This document shows positions 50,375 to 59,271 of a stretch of 64,000 bases of DNA, piece after piece. The DNA is from an uncultured Ferrimonas sp. (lineage in GTDB: Bacteria > Pseudomonadota > Gammaproteobacteria > Enterobacterales > Shewanellaceae), in contig NZ_CANLCI010000017.1 in NCBI RefSeq assembly GCF_947489035.1, positions 28,518 to 92,517 of the forward strand, given 5' to 3'. Both the position numbers and the translations under genes were made by a program. The notes under the pieces are model-generated. The model saw nothing but the letters and a program-made list of their open reading frames with translations. It ran no database searches and was not told where the DNA came from. The first letter of the stretch is position 1. Each line of letters starts with the position of its first letter.

Positions 50375-52957
50375 GTGAAGTGGTTTAAACGCTTTTTAGC
50401 GATGATCTGTCTTATGGCCATTTTAGGCTTGGCTGGCTTAGCTGGCCTATATTATTGGATCGCCCCAGATCTACCGGATGTTGATTCACTCAAAACCGTA
50501 CAGTTGCAAACCCCAATGCGCGTGTTCAGTGCCGACGGCAAACTGATCTCTCAGTTTGGTGAGAAACGTCGCATACCCGTGCGTTACGAACAAGTGCCGA
50601 AAACCCTCATTGATGCGGTACTGGCTACCGAAGACGCCCGCTTTTTCGAACACAACGGGGTGGATCCCATTGGTGTGGCTCGAGCCGCGTTTGTCTTGAT
50701 CACTACGGGCCGGAAGGCTCAAGGTGCATCAACCATCACCATGCAGGTGGCGCGAAACTTTTTTCTTACCCGTGAAAAAACGTATATTCGAAAAGTAAAA
50801 GAGATCTTTATTGCCTTAGAAATCGAACGGTTATTAAGTAAAGAAGAGATCCTTGAGCTTTACCTTAATCGCAGCTTTCTTGGCAATCGCGCTTACGGTG
50901 TCGGGGCCGCAGCGCAGGTGTATTACGGCAAAGATGTCAGCCAATTAACGTTGGCCCAGATCGCCATGATTGCCGGTTTACCGCAGGCACCTTCCGCCGC
51001 CAACCCCATTCGTAACCCTAACCGCGGTAAAACCCGTCGTAATGTCGTGTTGGGGCGGATGCTGTCTGTGAACGCCATCACTCAGGCGCAACACGACCAA
51101 GCAGTAACAGAGCCGGTTACGGCCAAATACCATGGCGCCGAAATTGAACTCTACGCCCCCCATTTAGCCGAAATGGCGCGGGATTATCTGGTGGCGAAAT
51201 ATGGTGATGAAGCCGCCTATACCCAAGGCTTCAATATCTACCTAACGGTGGATTCCAGCACCCAGCTGCAAGCGGAACAAGCCGTACTGCGTAACCTCTT
51301 TGCTTACGATATGCGCCACGGTTATCGCGGCCCCGCCGCCCAACTGTGGGCAGCAACGCCAGCAGCGGATCCGGCAACCACTGAGGCGACACCGGCCTCG
51401 CTGAGCCCCGATGCGGCCGAAGCCGAGGAAGTGCTCCCCGCCGTCAGTGGTTGGCGTGCCGAGCAGATCATCAGCCACCTTGCCACCGTTAAAGCTCACC
51501 ATAAGCTGCAAGCGGCGGTCGTGCTGCAAGTTGCAGAGCAAACGGCTGAGGTAATGAATGCCGAAGGCGTTACCCAAACTTTAACTTGGGACGGGATCAA
51601 GTGGGCTCGAGAGTATCGCAGCGATACTCGCCAAGGCCCGGCACCAAAACAAGCCAGTGACGTATTAACGGCGGGAATGCAGATATGGTTACGCCAGCAA
51701 GGTGATACCTTAATGCTGGCCCAGTTACCGCAGGTCAGCAGTGCCTTTGTGGCGCTGGATCCCTACAACGGCGCCATTAAGGCACTGATTGGTGGCTACG
51801 ACTTTGGCCAAAGCCAATACAACCGAGTAACCCAAGCGAAACGTCAATTGGGCTCAAACATTAAGCCGTTCCTATACTCGGCAGCACTGGAAAACGGCTT
51901 TACCCTCGCGAGCTTGGTGAATAACGCCCCAATCACGAAATGGGATCGCAGCCAAGGAACCGCATGGCGCCCACGTAACTCCCCCGACATCTACACCGGC
52001 CCAACACGAGTACGACAAGGGTTAGCGCAATCGATCAACGTGATGGCGGTGCGTACCCTGCGCCAAATTGGCATCAACACCTTCATCGATCACGCCAGCC
52101 GTTTTGGGTTTGATCCGAGCGAATTACCACGTAACGAATCGCTGTCGCTGGGCTCGGCCTCAGCAACCCCGCTAGAAAACGTGCGTGGTTTCGCAGTCTT
52201 TAAAAATGGAGGCTTCTTGATCGAGCCGTTCTTTATTGAACGGATCGAGGGCCGTAACGAGCGGATCATCGAGCAAGCCCAACCCAAGATCGCCTGTGCT
52301 GATTGTGAACAAGCGTTGTTGGCACAAGCTCAGGCCACTGACGGGGAAACCCCAATGTTACCGCAGTGTTTGTGGCCACAAGAGCAGTTGGCCCCACGGG
52401 TGATCAGCGCCCAAAATGCCTTTTTGATCCGTCAAACAATGCAATCGGTGATCCAAGGTGGCGGCGACTGGAACGCTGGTACGGGCTGGAACGGCACCGC
52501 CTGGCGTGCTGCCCGGTTGCTGAATCGACGTGATATTGGTGGCAAAACCGGCACCACCAACGAAGCACGCGACACTTGGTTTTCCGGTTATGCCCCAGGC
52601 ATTGTGGCCAGTGCCTGGGTTGGTTTTGACGATCACAGCCGTAAGCTCGGTCGCACCAGCTGGAACGCCAACGCCCCGCGGGATCAGATCACCGCTGGGG
52701 AATCCGGAGCAAAAACCGCAGGCCCTGCGTGGAACTACTTTATGAAAAGCTATCTGGCGGATGTCGCCACAGAGCGCACCACCGTACCGGAAGGCATTGT
52801 GACCGCCCGCATCGATCGCGCCAGCGGTAAGCTCTCAACCCAAATCGATTCCAGCTCGATGTTTGAGTACTTTATTGATGGCACCGTGCCAACCGAAGTG
52901 GCTCAGCCACAGCAGCCAGAAGATCCGGTCTTTGAGCAGGAAGAAGAGCTGTTCTAG
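50375..52957 (+). CDS. mrcA: Bifunctional penicillin-binding protein 1A
   Basis: A class A PBP of 860 residues that polymerises and crosslinks peptidoglycan; its activator LpoA is encoded at 34129. GTG start 50375 gives MKWFKRFLAMICL, then one membrane helix (about 8-30). The glycosyltransferase has the catalytic Glu86 in ATEDARFFEHNG and the QASTITMQ-like motif; an OB-like insertion (about 320-460) follows; the transpeptidase has SNIK (Ser494) and KTGTT (Lys724). The pilMNOPQ/mrcA divergent arrangement is conserved in gammaproteobacteria. Confidence 0.97.
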   Translation: MKWFKRFLAMICLMAILGLAGLAGLYYWIAPDLPDVDSLKTVQLQTPMRVFSADGKLISQFGEKRRIPVRYEQVPKTLIDAVLATEDARFFEHNGVDPIGVARAAFVLITTGRKAQGASTITMQVARNFFLTREKTYIRKVKEIFIALEIERLLSKEEILELYLNRSFLGNRAYGVGAAAQVYYGKDVSQLTLAQIAMIAGLPQAPSAANPIRNPNRGKTRRNVVLGRMLSVNAITQAQHDQAVTEPVTAKYHGAEIELYAPHLAEMARDYLVAKYGDEAAYTQGFNIYLTVDSSTQLQAEQAVLRNLFAYDMRHGYRGPAAQLWAATPAADPATTEATPASLSPDAAEAEEVLPAVSGWRAEQIISHLATVKAHHKLQAAVVLQVAEQTAEVMNAEGVTQTLTWDGIKWAREYRSDTRQGPAPKQASDVLTAGMQIWLRQQGDTLMLAQLPQVSSAFVALDPYNGAIKALIGGYDFGQSQYNRVTQAKRQLGSNIKPFLYSAALENGFTLASLVNNAPITKWDRSQGTAWRPRNSPDIYTGPTRVRQGLAQSINVMAVRTLRQIGINTFIDHASRFGFDPSELPRNESLSLGSASATPLENVRGFAVFKNGGFLIEPFFIERIEGRNERIIEQAQPKIACADCEQALLAQAQATDGETPMLPQCLWPQEQLAPRVISAQNAFLIRQTMQSVIQGGGDWNAGTGWNGTAWRAARLLNRRDIGGKTGTTNEARDTWFSGYAPGIVASAWVGFDDHSRKLGRTSWNANAPRDQITAGESGAKTAGPAWNYFMKSYLADVATERTTVPEGIVTARIDRASGKLSTQIDSSSMFEYFIDGTVPTEVAQPQQPEDPVFEQEEELF

Positions 52958-53000
52958 CCGCGACCCAAGCGGTGCGTTCGCGGCCTAAACCCAGCGTCAG

Positions 53001-53042
53001 CACCAATAAAAACACCGCCAACTGGCGGTGTTTTTATTGGTG
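53001..53042. terminator. Bidirectional terminator between mrcA and argH, 19-bp perfect stem
   Basis: CACCAATAAAAACACCGCC and its exact complement flank an AACT loop. The A-run on the left and T-run on the right allow termination of both convergent transcripts. The stem is unusually long because it includes the A/U tracts and extends past them. Confidence 0.95.
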
Positions 53043-53064
53043 TCATGTCAGCTTGCTGCGTGGG

Positions 53065-54957
53065 TCAGCACAGCTGATATTCCATCGCTTCCTCATCGCA
53101 AGCGTGCTTACGTGGGCACAGCTCGCAATCTTTCATCACCTTCTCTGGCAGGGTCTCTTTACTGGTTTCGCTGAAGCCCAATTTAGTAAAGAAGCCCGGC
53201 ACCCGCGTGAGCACAATCAGCCGTTCCAGCTCCAGATCCCGTGCCCGTTTCAGCATGTAATCCACTAACGCTCGACCTTGGCCTTGGCTGTGGTGACGAG
53301 GATCAATGCCAACGCTGCGCAGCTCGGCCAAACCGGTTTCGTAGATGTAGAGCGACGCACAGCCAATCACCTTGCCGTCTTGTTCCGCCACAGAGAAATC
53401 CAGCACATCCTGCAAGATCTGATCGCGACTGCGCGGCAGGGTTTCCCCCTTCTGCGCCCAAAAATCGTTGATGGTCTTGATCTGATCCACATCTGACAGC
53501 TTAGCTGGCCGCACAGACAGCAGCTCCGCCTTGTGCGCGTTTAATCGCTCTTGGCTTTGCGTAAAGGCTACGGTGACGTTGTCGGCCGGATCGCTCGGCT
53601 CTTGATGTTGCTTACCCAGCGCCTTGGCGATCTGTGCCAACGAGGTGCCGCCCTGCGCCACCCGCTTGGCCAAGGTGGCGTCGATGGTCAGGTGCTGATA
53701 GACATCGGAGCCAATAATGGCACTGAACGCCTGCAACTCTGGCAGGGTAAAGGCTTCCAGCGCTTTATTGGCTGAAATGGCCGCCAGCACCACTTCGCCC
53801 ACCACGTGGTGCGCTTCTCGAAACGGCATCCCCTTCGACACCAGGTAATCCGCCAGTTCGGTGGCGTTGGCGTAACCTTGCTGCGCTGCCGCCAACGACC
53901 GCTGCTTGTTGACCTTCACGCCTTCCAACACCAATGCGGTCATATCCAAACACATCAACCAAGTATCAATGGCGTCAAACAGGCCCTCTTTATCTTCCTG
54001 CATGTCCTTGTTGTAGGCCATTGGCAGCGCTTTCATGGTGGTCAGAATGCCTACCATGGCCCCATACACTCGGCCAGACTTGCCACGGATCAGCTCCAGC
54101 GCATCGGGGTTTTTCTTTTGCGGCATCAACGACGAGCCCGAGGTCACCGCGTCAGCCAGTTCAATGAAGCCGGCTTCACCGCTGTTGTAGAAAATCAGAT
54201 CTTCGGCCAAACGGGATAAGTGCATCATTGACGTGGCCGCAGCGCTGCACAGCTCAATCACATGATCGCGATCCGACACCGAATCGAGGCTGTTGTTGCT
54301 GGCCTGACGAAAACCAAGTGCCTGTGCCAATAACTGCCGATCGACGTTGTAAGCCGTCCCCGCCAAAGCACCACTGCCAAGCGGGCAGGTGTCGAGCCGC
54401 GCTAAGGCATCCCGCACCCGAGTTAAATCTCGCTCAACCATCTCAACGTACGCTAAACACCAGTGGCCAAAGGTCACCGGCTGCGCCCGTTGCAGGTGGG
54501 TGTACCCCGGCAACACGGTTTGCGCTTCTTTGGCGGCCAGTTCAAGCAACTGCTGCTGCAACTTCACTAACGCCGCAAGCACCGCTTCGCCTTGGTCTTT
54601 ACACCACAGTTTCAAATCGGTGGCGACCTGATCATTACGGGAGCGACCGGTATGCAATTTCTTGCCCAGATCACCCACTTGCTCAATCAACGCCGACTCC
54701 ACAAAGCTGTGGATGTCCTCAGCACCGGAAGCCAACACTTGTTCGTCGGTTACCGTTTCCGATAGCTGCGTTAATGCCGCGACTAAGGCGCTGTGTTCCT
54801 GTTCATCTAATACCTCAACTTGCTTGAGCGCCCCCGCCCAAGCAATCGAGCCGGTAATATCTTGCTGCACTAGGCGGTAATCCACCGGCAACGAATCATT
54901 GAACAACTTAAACCGCTGATCCGCGGCGCCGGCGAACCGGCCTCCCCATAGTGCCAT
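53065..54957 (-). CDS. argH: Argininosuccinate lyase fused to N-acetylglutamate synthase, ArgH(A)
   Basis: A 630-residue fusion. Residues 1 to about 460 are argininosuccinate lyase ([24 protein letters not shown], signature [11 protein letters not shown] near 273-283). Residues from about 480 to 630 are a GNAT acetyltransferase ([25 protein letters not shown] carries the acetyl-CoA site). Such ArgH(A) fusions supplying N-acetylglutamate synthase are known from Moritella, Vibrio and Shewanella relatives. ATG 54957 is chosen because longer starts run into argG. The protein would thus act at the first and last steps of arginine synthesis. Confidence 0.96.
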   Translation of the reverse strand: MALWGGRFAGAADQRFKLFNDSLPVDYRLVQQDITGSIAWAGALKQVEVLDEQEHSALVAALTQLSETVTDEQVLASGAEDIHSFVESALIEQVGDLGKKLHTGRSRNDQVATDLKLWCKDQGEAVLAALVKLQQQLLELAAKEAQTVLPGYTHLQRAQPVTFGHWCLAYVEMVERDLTRVRDALARLDTCPLGSGALAGTAYNVDRQLLAQALGFRQASNNSLDSVSDRDHVIELCSAAATSMMHLSRLAEDLIFYNSGEAGFIELADAVTSGSSLMPQKKNPDALELIRGKSGRVYGAMVGILTTMKALPMAYNKDMQEDKEGLFDAIDTWLMCLDMTALVLEGVKVNKQRSLAAAQQGYANATELADYLVSKGMPFREAHHVVGEVVLAAISANKALEAFTLPELQAFSAIIGSDVYQHLTIDATLAKRVAQGGTSLAQIAKALGKQHQEPSDPADNVTVAFTQSQERLNAHKAELLSVRPAKLSDVDQIKTINDFWAQKGETLPRSRDQILQDVLDFSVAEQDGKVIGCASLYIYETGLAELRSVGIDPRHHSQGQGRALVDYMLKRARDLELERLIVLTRVPGFFTKLGFSETSKETLPEKVMKDCELCPRKHACDEEAMEYQLC

Positions 54958-54961
54958 GGTG

Positions 54962-56173
54962 TTACTCCTCGTTGCTGGTGTTGGTCGCGGCGATCCGGCT
55001 GGATAAGCTGAACAACCGAATGAAGCCTTCAGCGTGTTTCTGGTTGTACACTTCGTCTTCTTCGAAGGTAGAAAACGCTTCACTGTAGAGTGAGTTAACA
55101 CTTTGACGCTGAGTCACCGTCGCTTGCCCTTTGTACAGTTTGACAACCACTTCACCGGTGAGCGGCTGCGCTAAGCTCGCCGAGGCAGCCAGCAGCGCCT
55201 GACACACAGGGGTAAACCAGCGGCCGTCGTACAACACATGGGAAAACTCGGTGCCCAGTTGCTCGCGCAATTTAAACGAAGCTTTATCCAACACCATGGT
55301 TTCCAAACCGCGCAACCCGGCGTTGATCACGGTGCCACCTGGGGTTTCATAACAGCCGCGGGACTTCATCCCCACCAGCCGATTTTCGACAATGTCGATA
55401 CGGCCAACACCATGAATAGCCGCCACATCGTTGAGGTAGCACAGGGCGTTGTATGGTGTCATGGATTCGCCATCAACGGCGGTCAGTACCCCATGGGTGT
55501 AAGCCAGCTTAACGTACTGGGCTTGATCCGGCGCTTGTTCCGGCGAGTTGCTCCAGGTCCACACCTGCTCTGACGGTTCGCACCACGGATCTTCCAGCTC
55601 GCCGCCTTCATGGGAGATATGCCACGCATTGGCATCACGGCTGTAGATCTTCTCAGCACTGGCTGAACACGGAATGTTTTTACTTGCCAAGTAATTCAGC
55701 AGATCGGTACGGGACTGCATGCTCCATTCCCGCCACGGGGCAATCACATTCAGCTGTGGCGCTAATGCCGCGTAGGTCGACTCAAACCGCACCTGATCGT
55801 TGCCTTTGCCGGTGCAACCGTGACACAGCGCATCGGCGCCAAGCTCCAGTGCCAACTCAACTTGAGCCTTAGCAATGATTGGCCGCGCCATCGCCGTCCC
55901 TAACAGGTAAGTGCCTTCGTACAGGGCGCCGGTCTGCAAGATGGGGTTAACGTAATCCGCCACAAACTGCTCTTTCAAGTCCACCACATAGCACGCCGAG
56001 GCACCGGATTGCTTGGCTTTCTCTTCAACCCCAACTAACTCTTCCGCGCCTTGGCCAACGTCGGCAACAAAGGCCACAACCTCACAATCGTATTGCTCTT
56101 TAAGCCATGGAATGATGGCCGAGGTATCCAAACCGCCAGAATAGGCCAGTACAACTTTGCTGATTTGAGTCAT
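54962..56173 (-). CDS. argG: Argininosuccinate synthase
   Basis: Condenses citrulline and aspartate using ATP. 403 residues, the type I length. N-terminal P-loop-like [18 protein letters not shown], the [13 protein letters not shown] stretch, and the ESTYAALAP region are typical. 4 nt after argF and 4 nt before argH(A). The argF-argG-argH order matches the operons of Vibrio and Shewanella types. Confidence 0.98.
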   Translation of the reverse strand: MTQISKVVLAYSGGLDTSAIIPWLKEQYDCEVVAFVADVGQGAEELVGVEEKAKQSGASACYVVDLKEQFVADYVNPILQTGALYEGTYLLGTAMARPIIAKAQVELALELGADALCHGCTGKGNDQVRFESTYAALAPQLNVIAPWREWSMQSRTDLLNYLASKNIPCSASAEKIYSRDANAWHISHEGGELEDPWCEPSEQVWTWSNSPEQAPDQAQYVKLAYTHGVLTAVDGESMTPYNALCYLNDVAAIHGVGRIDIVENRLVGMKSRGCYETPGGTVINAGLRGLETMVLDKASFKLREQLGTEFSHVLYDGRWFTPVCQALLAASASLAQPLTGEVVVKLYKGQATVTQRQSVNSLYSEAFSTFEEDEVYNQKHAEGFIRLFSLSSRIAATNTSNEE

Positions 56174-56177
56174 GGGA

Positions 56178-57086
56178 TTAGTCCTTTAGAAGCGTGTATA
56201 AAATGGCGTTTTGGATGTGCATCCGATTTTCAGCTTGATCGAAGATGAGCGAACTTGGCCCATCCATCACCTCAGAGCTGATCTCGTAGCCTCGATGCGC
56301 CGGCTGGCAGTGCAACACGTGCTTAGCGCCGGTCAGATCCAACAAGGCTTGATTGATTTGGTAAGGCATAAAGGTGGCTTTAACTTGGCCTAGTGGGGTG
56401 CTGTCTCCCATCGACACCCAAGTGTCGGCGTAAAGGCAGTCCACCCCTTCCAATGCGCTCACGTCGCTAGACAGCACCAGTTCGCCACCATGCTGCTGAG
56501 CCAATTGCTGACATTGCTGCACGACGTGGCCATCGGGGAAGTGGCCGGCGGGGCACACCACCACCATCTTGGCGCCTAGCTTCGCAGCGGCGATCATTAA
56601 AGAATGGGTAACGTTGTTGCCGTCGCCGACATAACCCAGCGCCACTTGGCTTAGATCGTTGTGGTGCTCTGCCAGCGTCATAAAATCCGCCATTCCTTGG
56701 CAGGGGTGGTACAGATCCGACAGCGAGTTAACCACGGGGACGGTCGCGTACTTTTGCAATTGCTCTAAGGTGGTGTGGCTAAAAACCCGCGCGACAATGG
56801 CATCACACCAGCGAGACAAATTAAGGGCGAAATCCTGCACCGTTTCCCGCTCGCCCAAGGCGCCATTTTGCTGATCTAAGTAGAGGCTGTGGCCCCCAAG
56901 CTTATTGATGCCAATGTCGAAGCTGACTCGAGTACGCAGGCTCGGCTTTTCAAATAGGGTAACAACGCTTTTGCCCGCTAACGCTTGGCTGTATGGGGCG
57001 TAGTCGTGCTTCATTTTTTTGCCCAACTCAATCAACGCTAAGATTTGGGCTGGGGTAAGATCATTGATGCTCAGAAAGTGCTGCAT
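56178..57086 (-). CDS. argF: Ornithine carbamoyltransferase
   Basis: Makes citrulline from ornithine and carbamoyl phosphate. 302 residues. The carbamoyl phosphate motif is [13 protein letters not shown] (around residues 50-62), followed by [12 protein letters not shown] and the ornithine-binding [14 protein letters not shown] and [12 protein letters not shown] (Cys in the HCLP-like motif, here HCQP). The Leu-to-Gln change in that motif is a small deviation from the common HCLPA. Lies 9 nt after argB. Confidence 0.96.
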   Translation of the reverse strand: MQHFLSINDLTPAQILALIELGKKMKHDYAPYSQALAGKSVVTLFEKPSLRTRVSFDIGINKLGGHSLYLDQQNGALGERETVQDFALNLSRWCDAIVARVFSHTTLEQLQKYATVPVVNSLSDLYHPCQGMADFMTLAEHHNDLSQVALGYVGDGNNVTHSLMIAAAKLGAKMVVVCPAGHFPDGHVVQQCQQLAQQHGGELVLSSDVSALEGVDCLYADTWVSMGDSTPLGQVKATFMPYQINQALLDLTGAKHVLHCQPAHRGYEISSEVMDGPSSLIFDQAENRMHIQNAILYTLLKD

Positions 57087-57095
57087 GGAAACTCC

Positions 57096-57878
57096 TTATG
57101 CCTGCGCGCTGGCGCTGATTACGGTGCCAACCGGCTCGCCTTGGATCAGCGCAGCCAGTTGTTCGGGGTAGCGCCAACTGGCCACCAAAACCTGATTGTT
57201 TATCGCTTTCGCGGCAGCCAACGCCGACTCCACCTTGACCTTCATGCCACCTTCAATCACCCCTTGGGCGGTCAACGTGGCCGCCAATTGCGGCGTCAGC
57301 TGTGGGATTAATTTGCCTTTGCCATCCAGAACGCCAGAAACGTCCGACAACAACACCAACGGTGCCTGCAACAACTGGCACAACGCCGTTGCCGCTTGAT
57401 CCGCGTTTACGTTTAAACGCTGGCCGTTGCTGTCGACCGCAATCGAACTGACGATGGGCAGCATCCCTTGTTGCAATAACAAAGTGGGCAGGCTGGCGTC
57501 TTGCGGTTGCACTTGGCCCACCATTCCCAGTTGCGGATCCAGTACGGTAGCGGTTGTCATGCCGCCATCGGCCAAAGACAGCCCCACCGGCGTTAACCCC
57601 GCGGCAATGGCCGCCGCCACCAAGGCGCTGTTCGCCCCTCCGGCTAAAGCCGCTGCCACTACAGGGATCTGCTCTGCCGGCGTAACCCGTAAGCCCTGAT
57701 GTTTGCTGCTGCTAAAACCGTGGGCCTGCAGATGGCTGTCCACTAAGGTGCCACCACCGTGCACCAGCAGCGGCTGCCAGCCTTGGCTATTCAGGGCCGC
57801 CAAGGTGCCAAATAAGCGCTCAATGCCCACCTCGCAATCCAATAATGCGCCGCCAACCTTAATAATCATCGGTTTCAT
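57096..57878 (-). CDS. argB: N-acetylglutamate kinase
   Basis: Phosphorylates N-acetylglutamate. 260 residues, the short enterobacterial type lacking the N-terminal helix of arginine-inhibited kinases. MIIKVGGALLDCE, LVHGGGTLVDSHL and VNVNADQAATALCQ (substrate and ATP sites) are present, and LLSDVSGVLDGKGKLI near 170. Overlaps argC by 4 nt (ATGA). Confidence 0.97.
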   Translation of the reverse strand: MKPMIIKVGGALLDCEVGIERLFGTLAALNSQGWQPLLVHGGGTLVDSHLQAHGFSSSKHQGLRVTPAEQIPVVAAALAGGANSALVAAAIAAGLTPVGLSLADGGMTTATVLDPQLGMVGQVQPQDASLPTLLLQQGMLPIVSSIAVDSNGQRLNVNADQAATALCQLLQAPLVLLSDVSGVLDGKGKLIPQLTPQLAATLTAQGVIEGGMKVKVESALAAAKAINNQVLVASWRYPEQLAALIQGEPVGTVISASAQA

Positions 57879-58882
57879 AGCTGTTCCGCCTTATCAAAAC
57901 GAATAATCATGCACTGCAGCGCTTGGCTTGCGGCGCCTTTTAATAGGTTATCGATGGCACTGGCAACCACCAGCACCTGCCGTTCGCTATCAAGCTGCCA
58001 CGCCAACAAACAGTTGGGGCTGTAGGCTACGTCATCCACTTTGGGCCATTGCCCTGCTGGCAACAGATTCACCACCGGGCTGTGTTGATAGTGGTTATAG
58101 GCTTGGGCAATTTGCGCGGCGCAAGTGCCCGCTGTTACGTCGACGCTAATGGTGGCCAAAATGCCCCGTTTAAAGGCACCAAGATGAGGGGTGAAGATCA
58201 CTTCATTGCCCAGCTGCTGTTCGATCTCAGGCTGGTGCCGATGGCCCAACACCCCATAAGGGCTAAGGCTGACCTGACAGAAACTGTTGGTTAATCCCGC
58301 CTTACGCCCCGCGCCTGAAACACCACTGACCGCATTAATCACCGGCCGAGTATTGGCCGCAATCAGCCCCGCCTGTTGCAGCGGCTTTAAGGCCAATAAC
58401 GACGCAGTGGGGTAGCAGCCCGGCACGGCAATCAACTGCGCCGTTGCTATCGCCTGTTGCTCCCACTCAGCCAAGCCGTAAATCGCATCCGGCAGCAGCT
58501 CTGGCGCAGGGTGTTCAAAGCCATAAAATTTGGAATAGATGGCCGCATCAGCAAAACGATGACCACCGGAAAGATCAAAGACCACCAGCCCTTGCGCCAA
58601 TAACTGTGGCGCTAATTGCGCACTGATTTGATGATCCAGTGCCAAACATACTGCATCTACATGCTGGCTAAGTTGCGCCAAAGCAGCATCGGTTAACGGC
58701 AACAGTGACAGCGCCACCTGCCCCAATAAATGAGGGTACAGTTGCGCTAATGGTTTGCCTTGATCGGCACTGTGGGCGGACACATAAAGATGGGTTAATT
58801 CAAAATCTGGGTGTTGGCTGATTAACTGCGCCAATTGCGCGCCGGTGTAGCCAGATCCCCCGATCACCGCGACCTTCGTCAT
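57875..58882 (-). CDS. argC: N-acetyl-gamma-glutamyl-phosphate reductase
   Basis: The NADPH-dependent third step of arginine synthesis. 335 residues from ATG 58882 (MTKVAVIGGSGYTGAQLAQL), preceded by AGGAG 8 nt upstream. The catalytic cysteine is in the VPGCYPTASLLALKPL motif near residue 152, followed by GVSGAGRKA. First structural gene of argCBFGH and preceded by a leader of about 200 nt encoding an Arg-rich peptide. Confidence 0.97.
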   Translation of the reverse strand: MTKVAVIGGSGYTGAQLAQLISQHPDFELTHLYVSAHSADQGKPLAQLYPHLLGQVALSLLPLTDAALAQLSQHVDAVCLALDHQISAQLAPQLLAQGLVVFDLSGGHRFADAAIYSKFYGFEHPAPELLPDAIYGLAEWEQQAIATAQLIAVPGCYPTASLLALKPLQQAGLIAANTRPVINAVSGVSGAGRKAGLTNSFCQVSLSPYGVLGHRHQPEIEQQLGNEVIFTPHLGAFKRGILATISVDVTAGTCAAQIAQAYNHYQHSPVVNLLPAGQWPKVDDVAYSPNCLLAWQLDSERQVLVVASAIDNLLKGAASQALQCMIIRFDKAEQL

Positions 58883-58932
58883 GGCTCGGCTCCTTGCAGA
58901 ATGTCTTGCGATAGAAAATAAAATACAGAGAC

Positions 58933-58963
58933 AGCGTGGCGACTGCATTGATGCAGCGCAGCT
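58933..58963 (-). promoter_or_regulatory. Leader hairpin upstream of argC, candidate attenuator
   Basis: On the mRNA, AGC/GCU, GCG/CGC and CUGCA/UGCAG helices stack with small bulges around a UCAA loop. The stretch at 58925-58914 that follows is U-rich (UAUUUUAUUUUC). It begins 12 nt after the stop of the arginine-rich leader peptide. A second CUGCA right before the argC ribosome site could compete for the UGCAG arm. Confidence 0.5.
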
Positions 58964-58975
58964 AATAGGCGGGAG

Positions 58976-59026
58976 TTATCGTCGTCGCAGTAAAGTCATC
59001 AAATTCGGGGTTTTCATCGTCAACAT
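58976..59026 (-). CDS. Putative arginine leader peptide ending Arg-Arg-Arg
   Basis: ATG 59026 opens a 16-codon frame, MLTMKTPNLMTLLRRR then TAA, with an AAGGA ribosome site 8 nt upstream. All three arginines are consecutive CGA codons directly before the stop. It lies in the 5' leader of argCBFGH, between the -10/ARG-like site and argC, and is followed by a hairpin with a U-rich 3' flank. This is the usual architecture of amino-acid attenuation leaders. I do not know of a described arginine leader at argC; existence of the peptide is inferred from sequence only. Confidence 0.55.
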   Translation of the reverse strand: MLTMKTPNLMTLLRRR

Positions 59027-59084
59027 TGGCTTATTCCTTAAACACCAGCACACCTTACCCACAACCAACTACCCATGCAACCAT

Positions 59085-59102
59085 TGTGCATAATTATATT
59101 GT
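59085..59102 (-). promoter_or_regulatory. argC promoter -10 overlapped by an ARG-box-like operator
   Basis: An imperfect 18-nt match to the ArgR operator consensus (TGTGCATAATTATATTGT on the plus strand, good left half) covers a perfect minus-strand TATAAT at 59098-59093. Repressor binding there would block the polymerase. No adjacent second box at the usual 3-bp spacing is evident. Confidence 0.5.
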
Positions 59103-59203
59103 TAATTTTTCTCTCCGTTCGTTGTAGCCAATGAAAACAAGTTACAGATGCGACTAAAAATTACGATAAACAGATGCAATTTGACCCCGCAGAATCATCA
59201 AGC

Positions 59204-59236
59204 TGACTTGACCAAGTCATGCTTAAGCCACAATAT
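59204..59236 (+). promoter_or_regulatory. ppc promoter with palindrome over the -35
   Basis: TTGACC (59208-59213) and CAATAT (59231-59236) are 17 nt apart, about 30 nt before ppc. The -35 is embedded in a perfect palindrome TGACTTG-AC-CAAGTCA (59204-59219), which suggests a repressor site. The rest of the 58883-59271 gap holds the argC leader and promoter. Confidence 0.5.
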
Positions 59237-59271
59237 CGATAGGTTGATATTTATTTTTAGGGAGAGGGAAG

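Noticed and set aside
54228..54827. 199-codon plus-strand frame opposite argH
   Set aside because: Antisense shadow with low-complexity Pro/Arg/Ser/Cys content.
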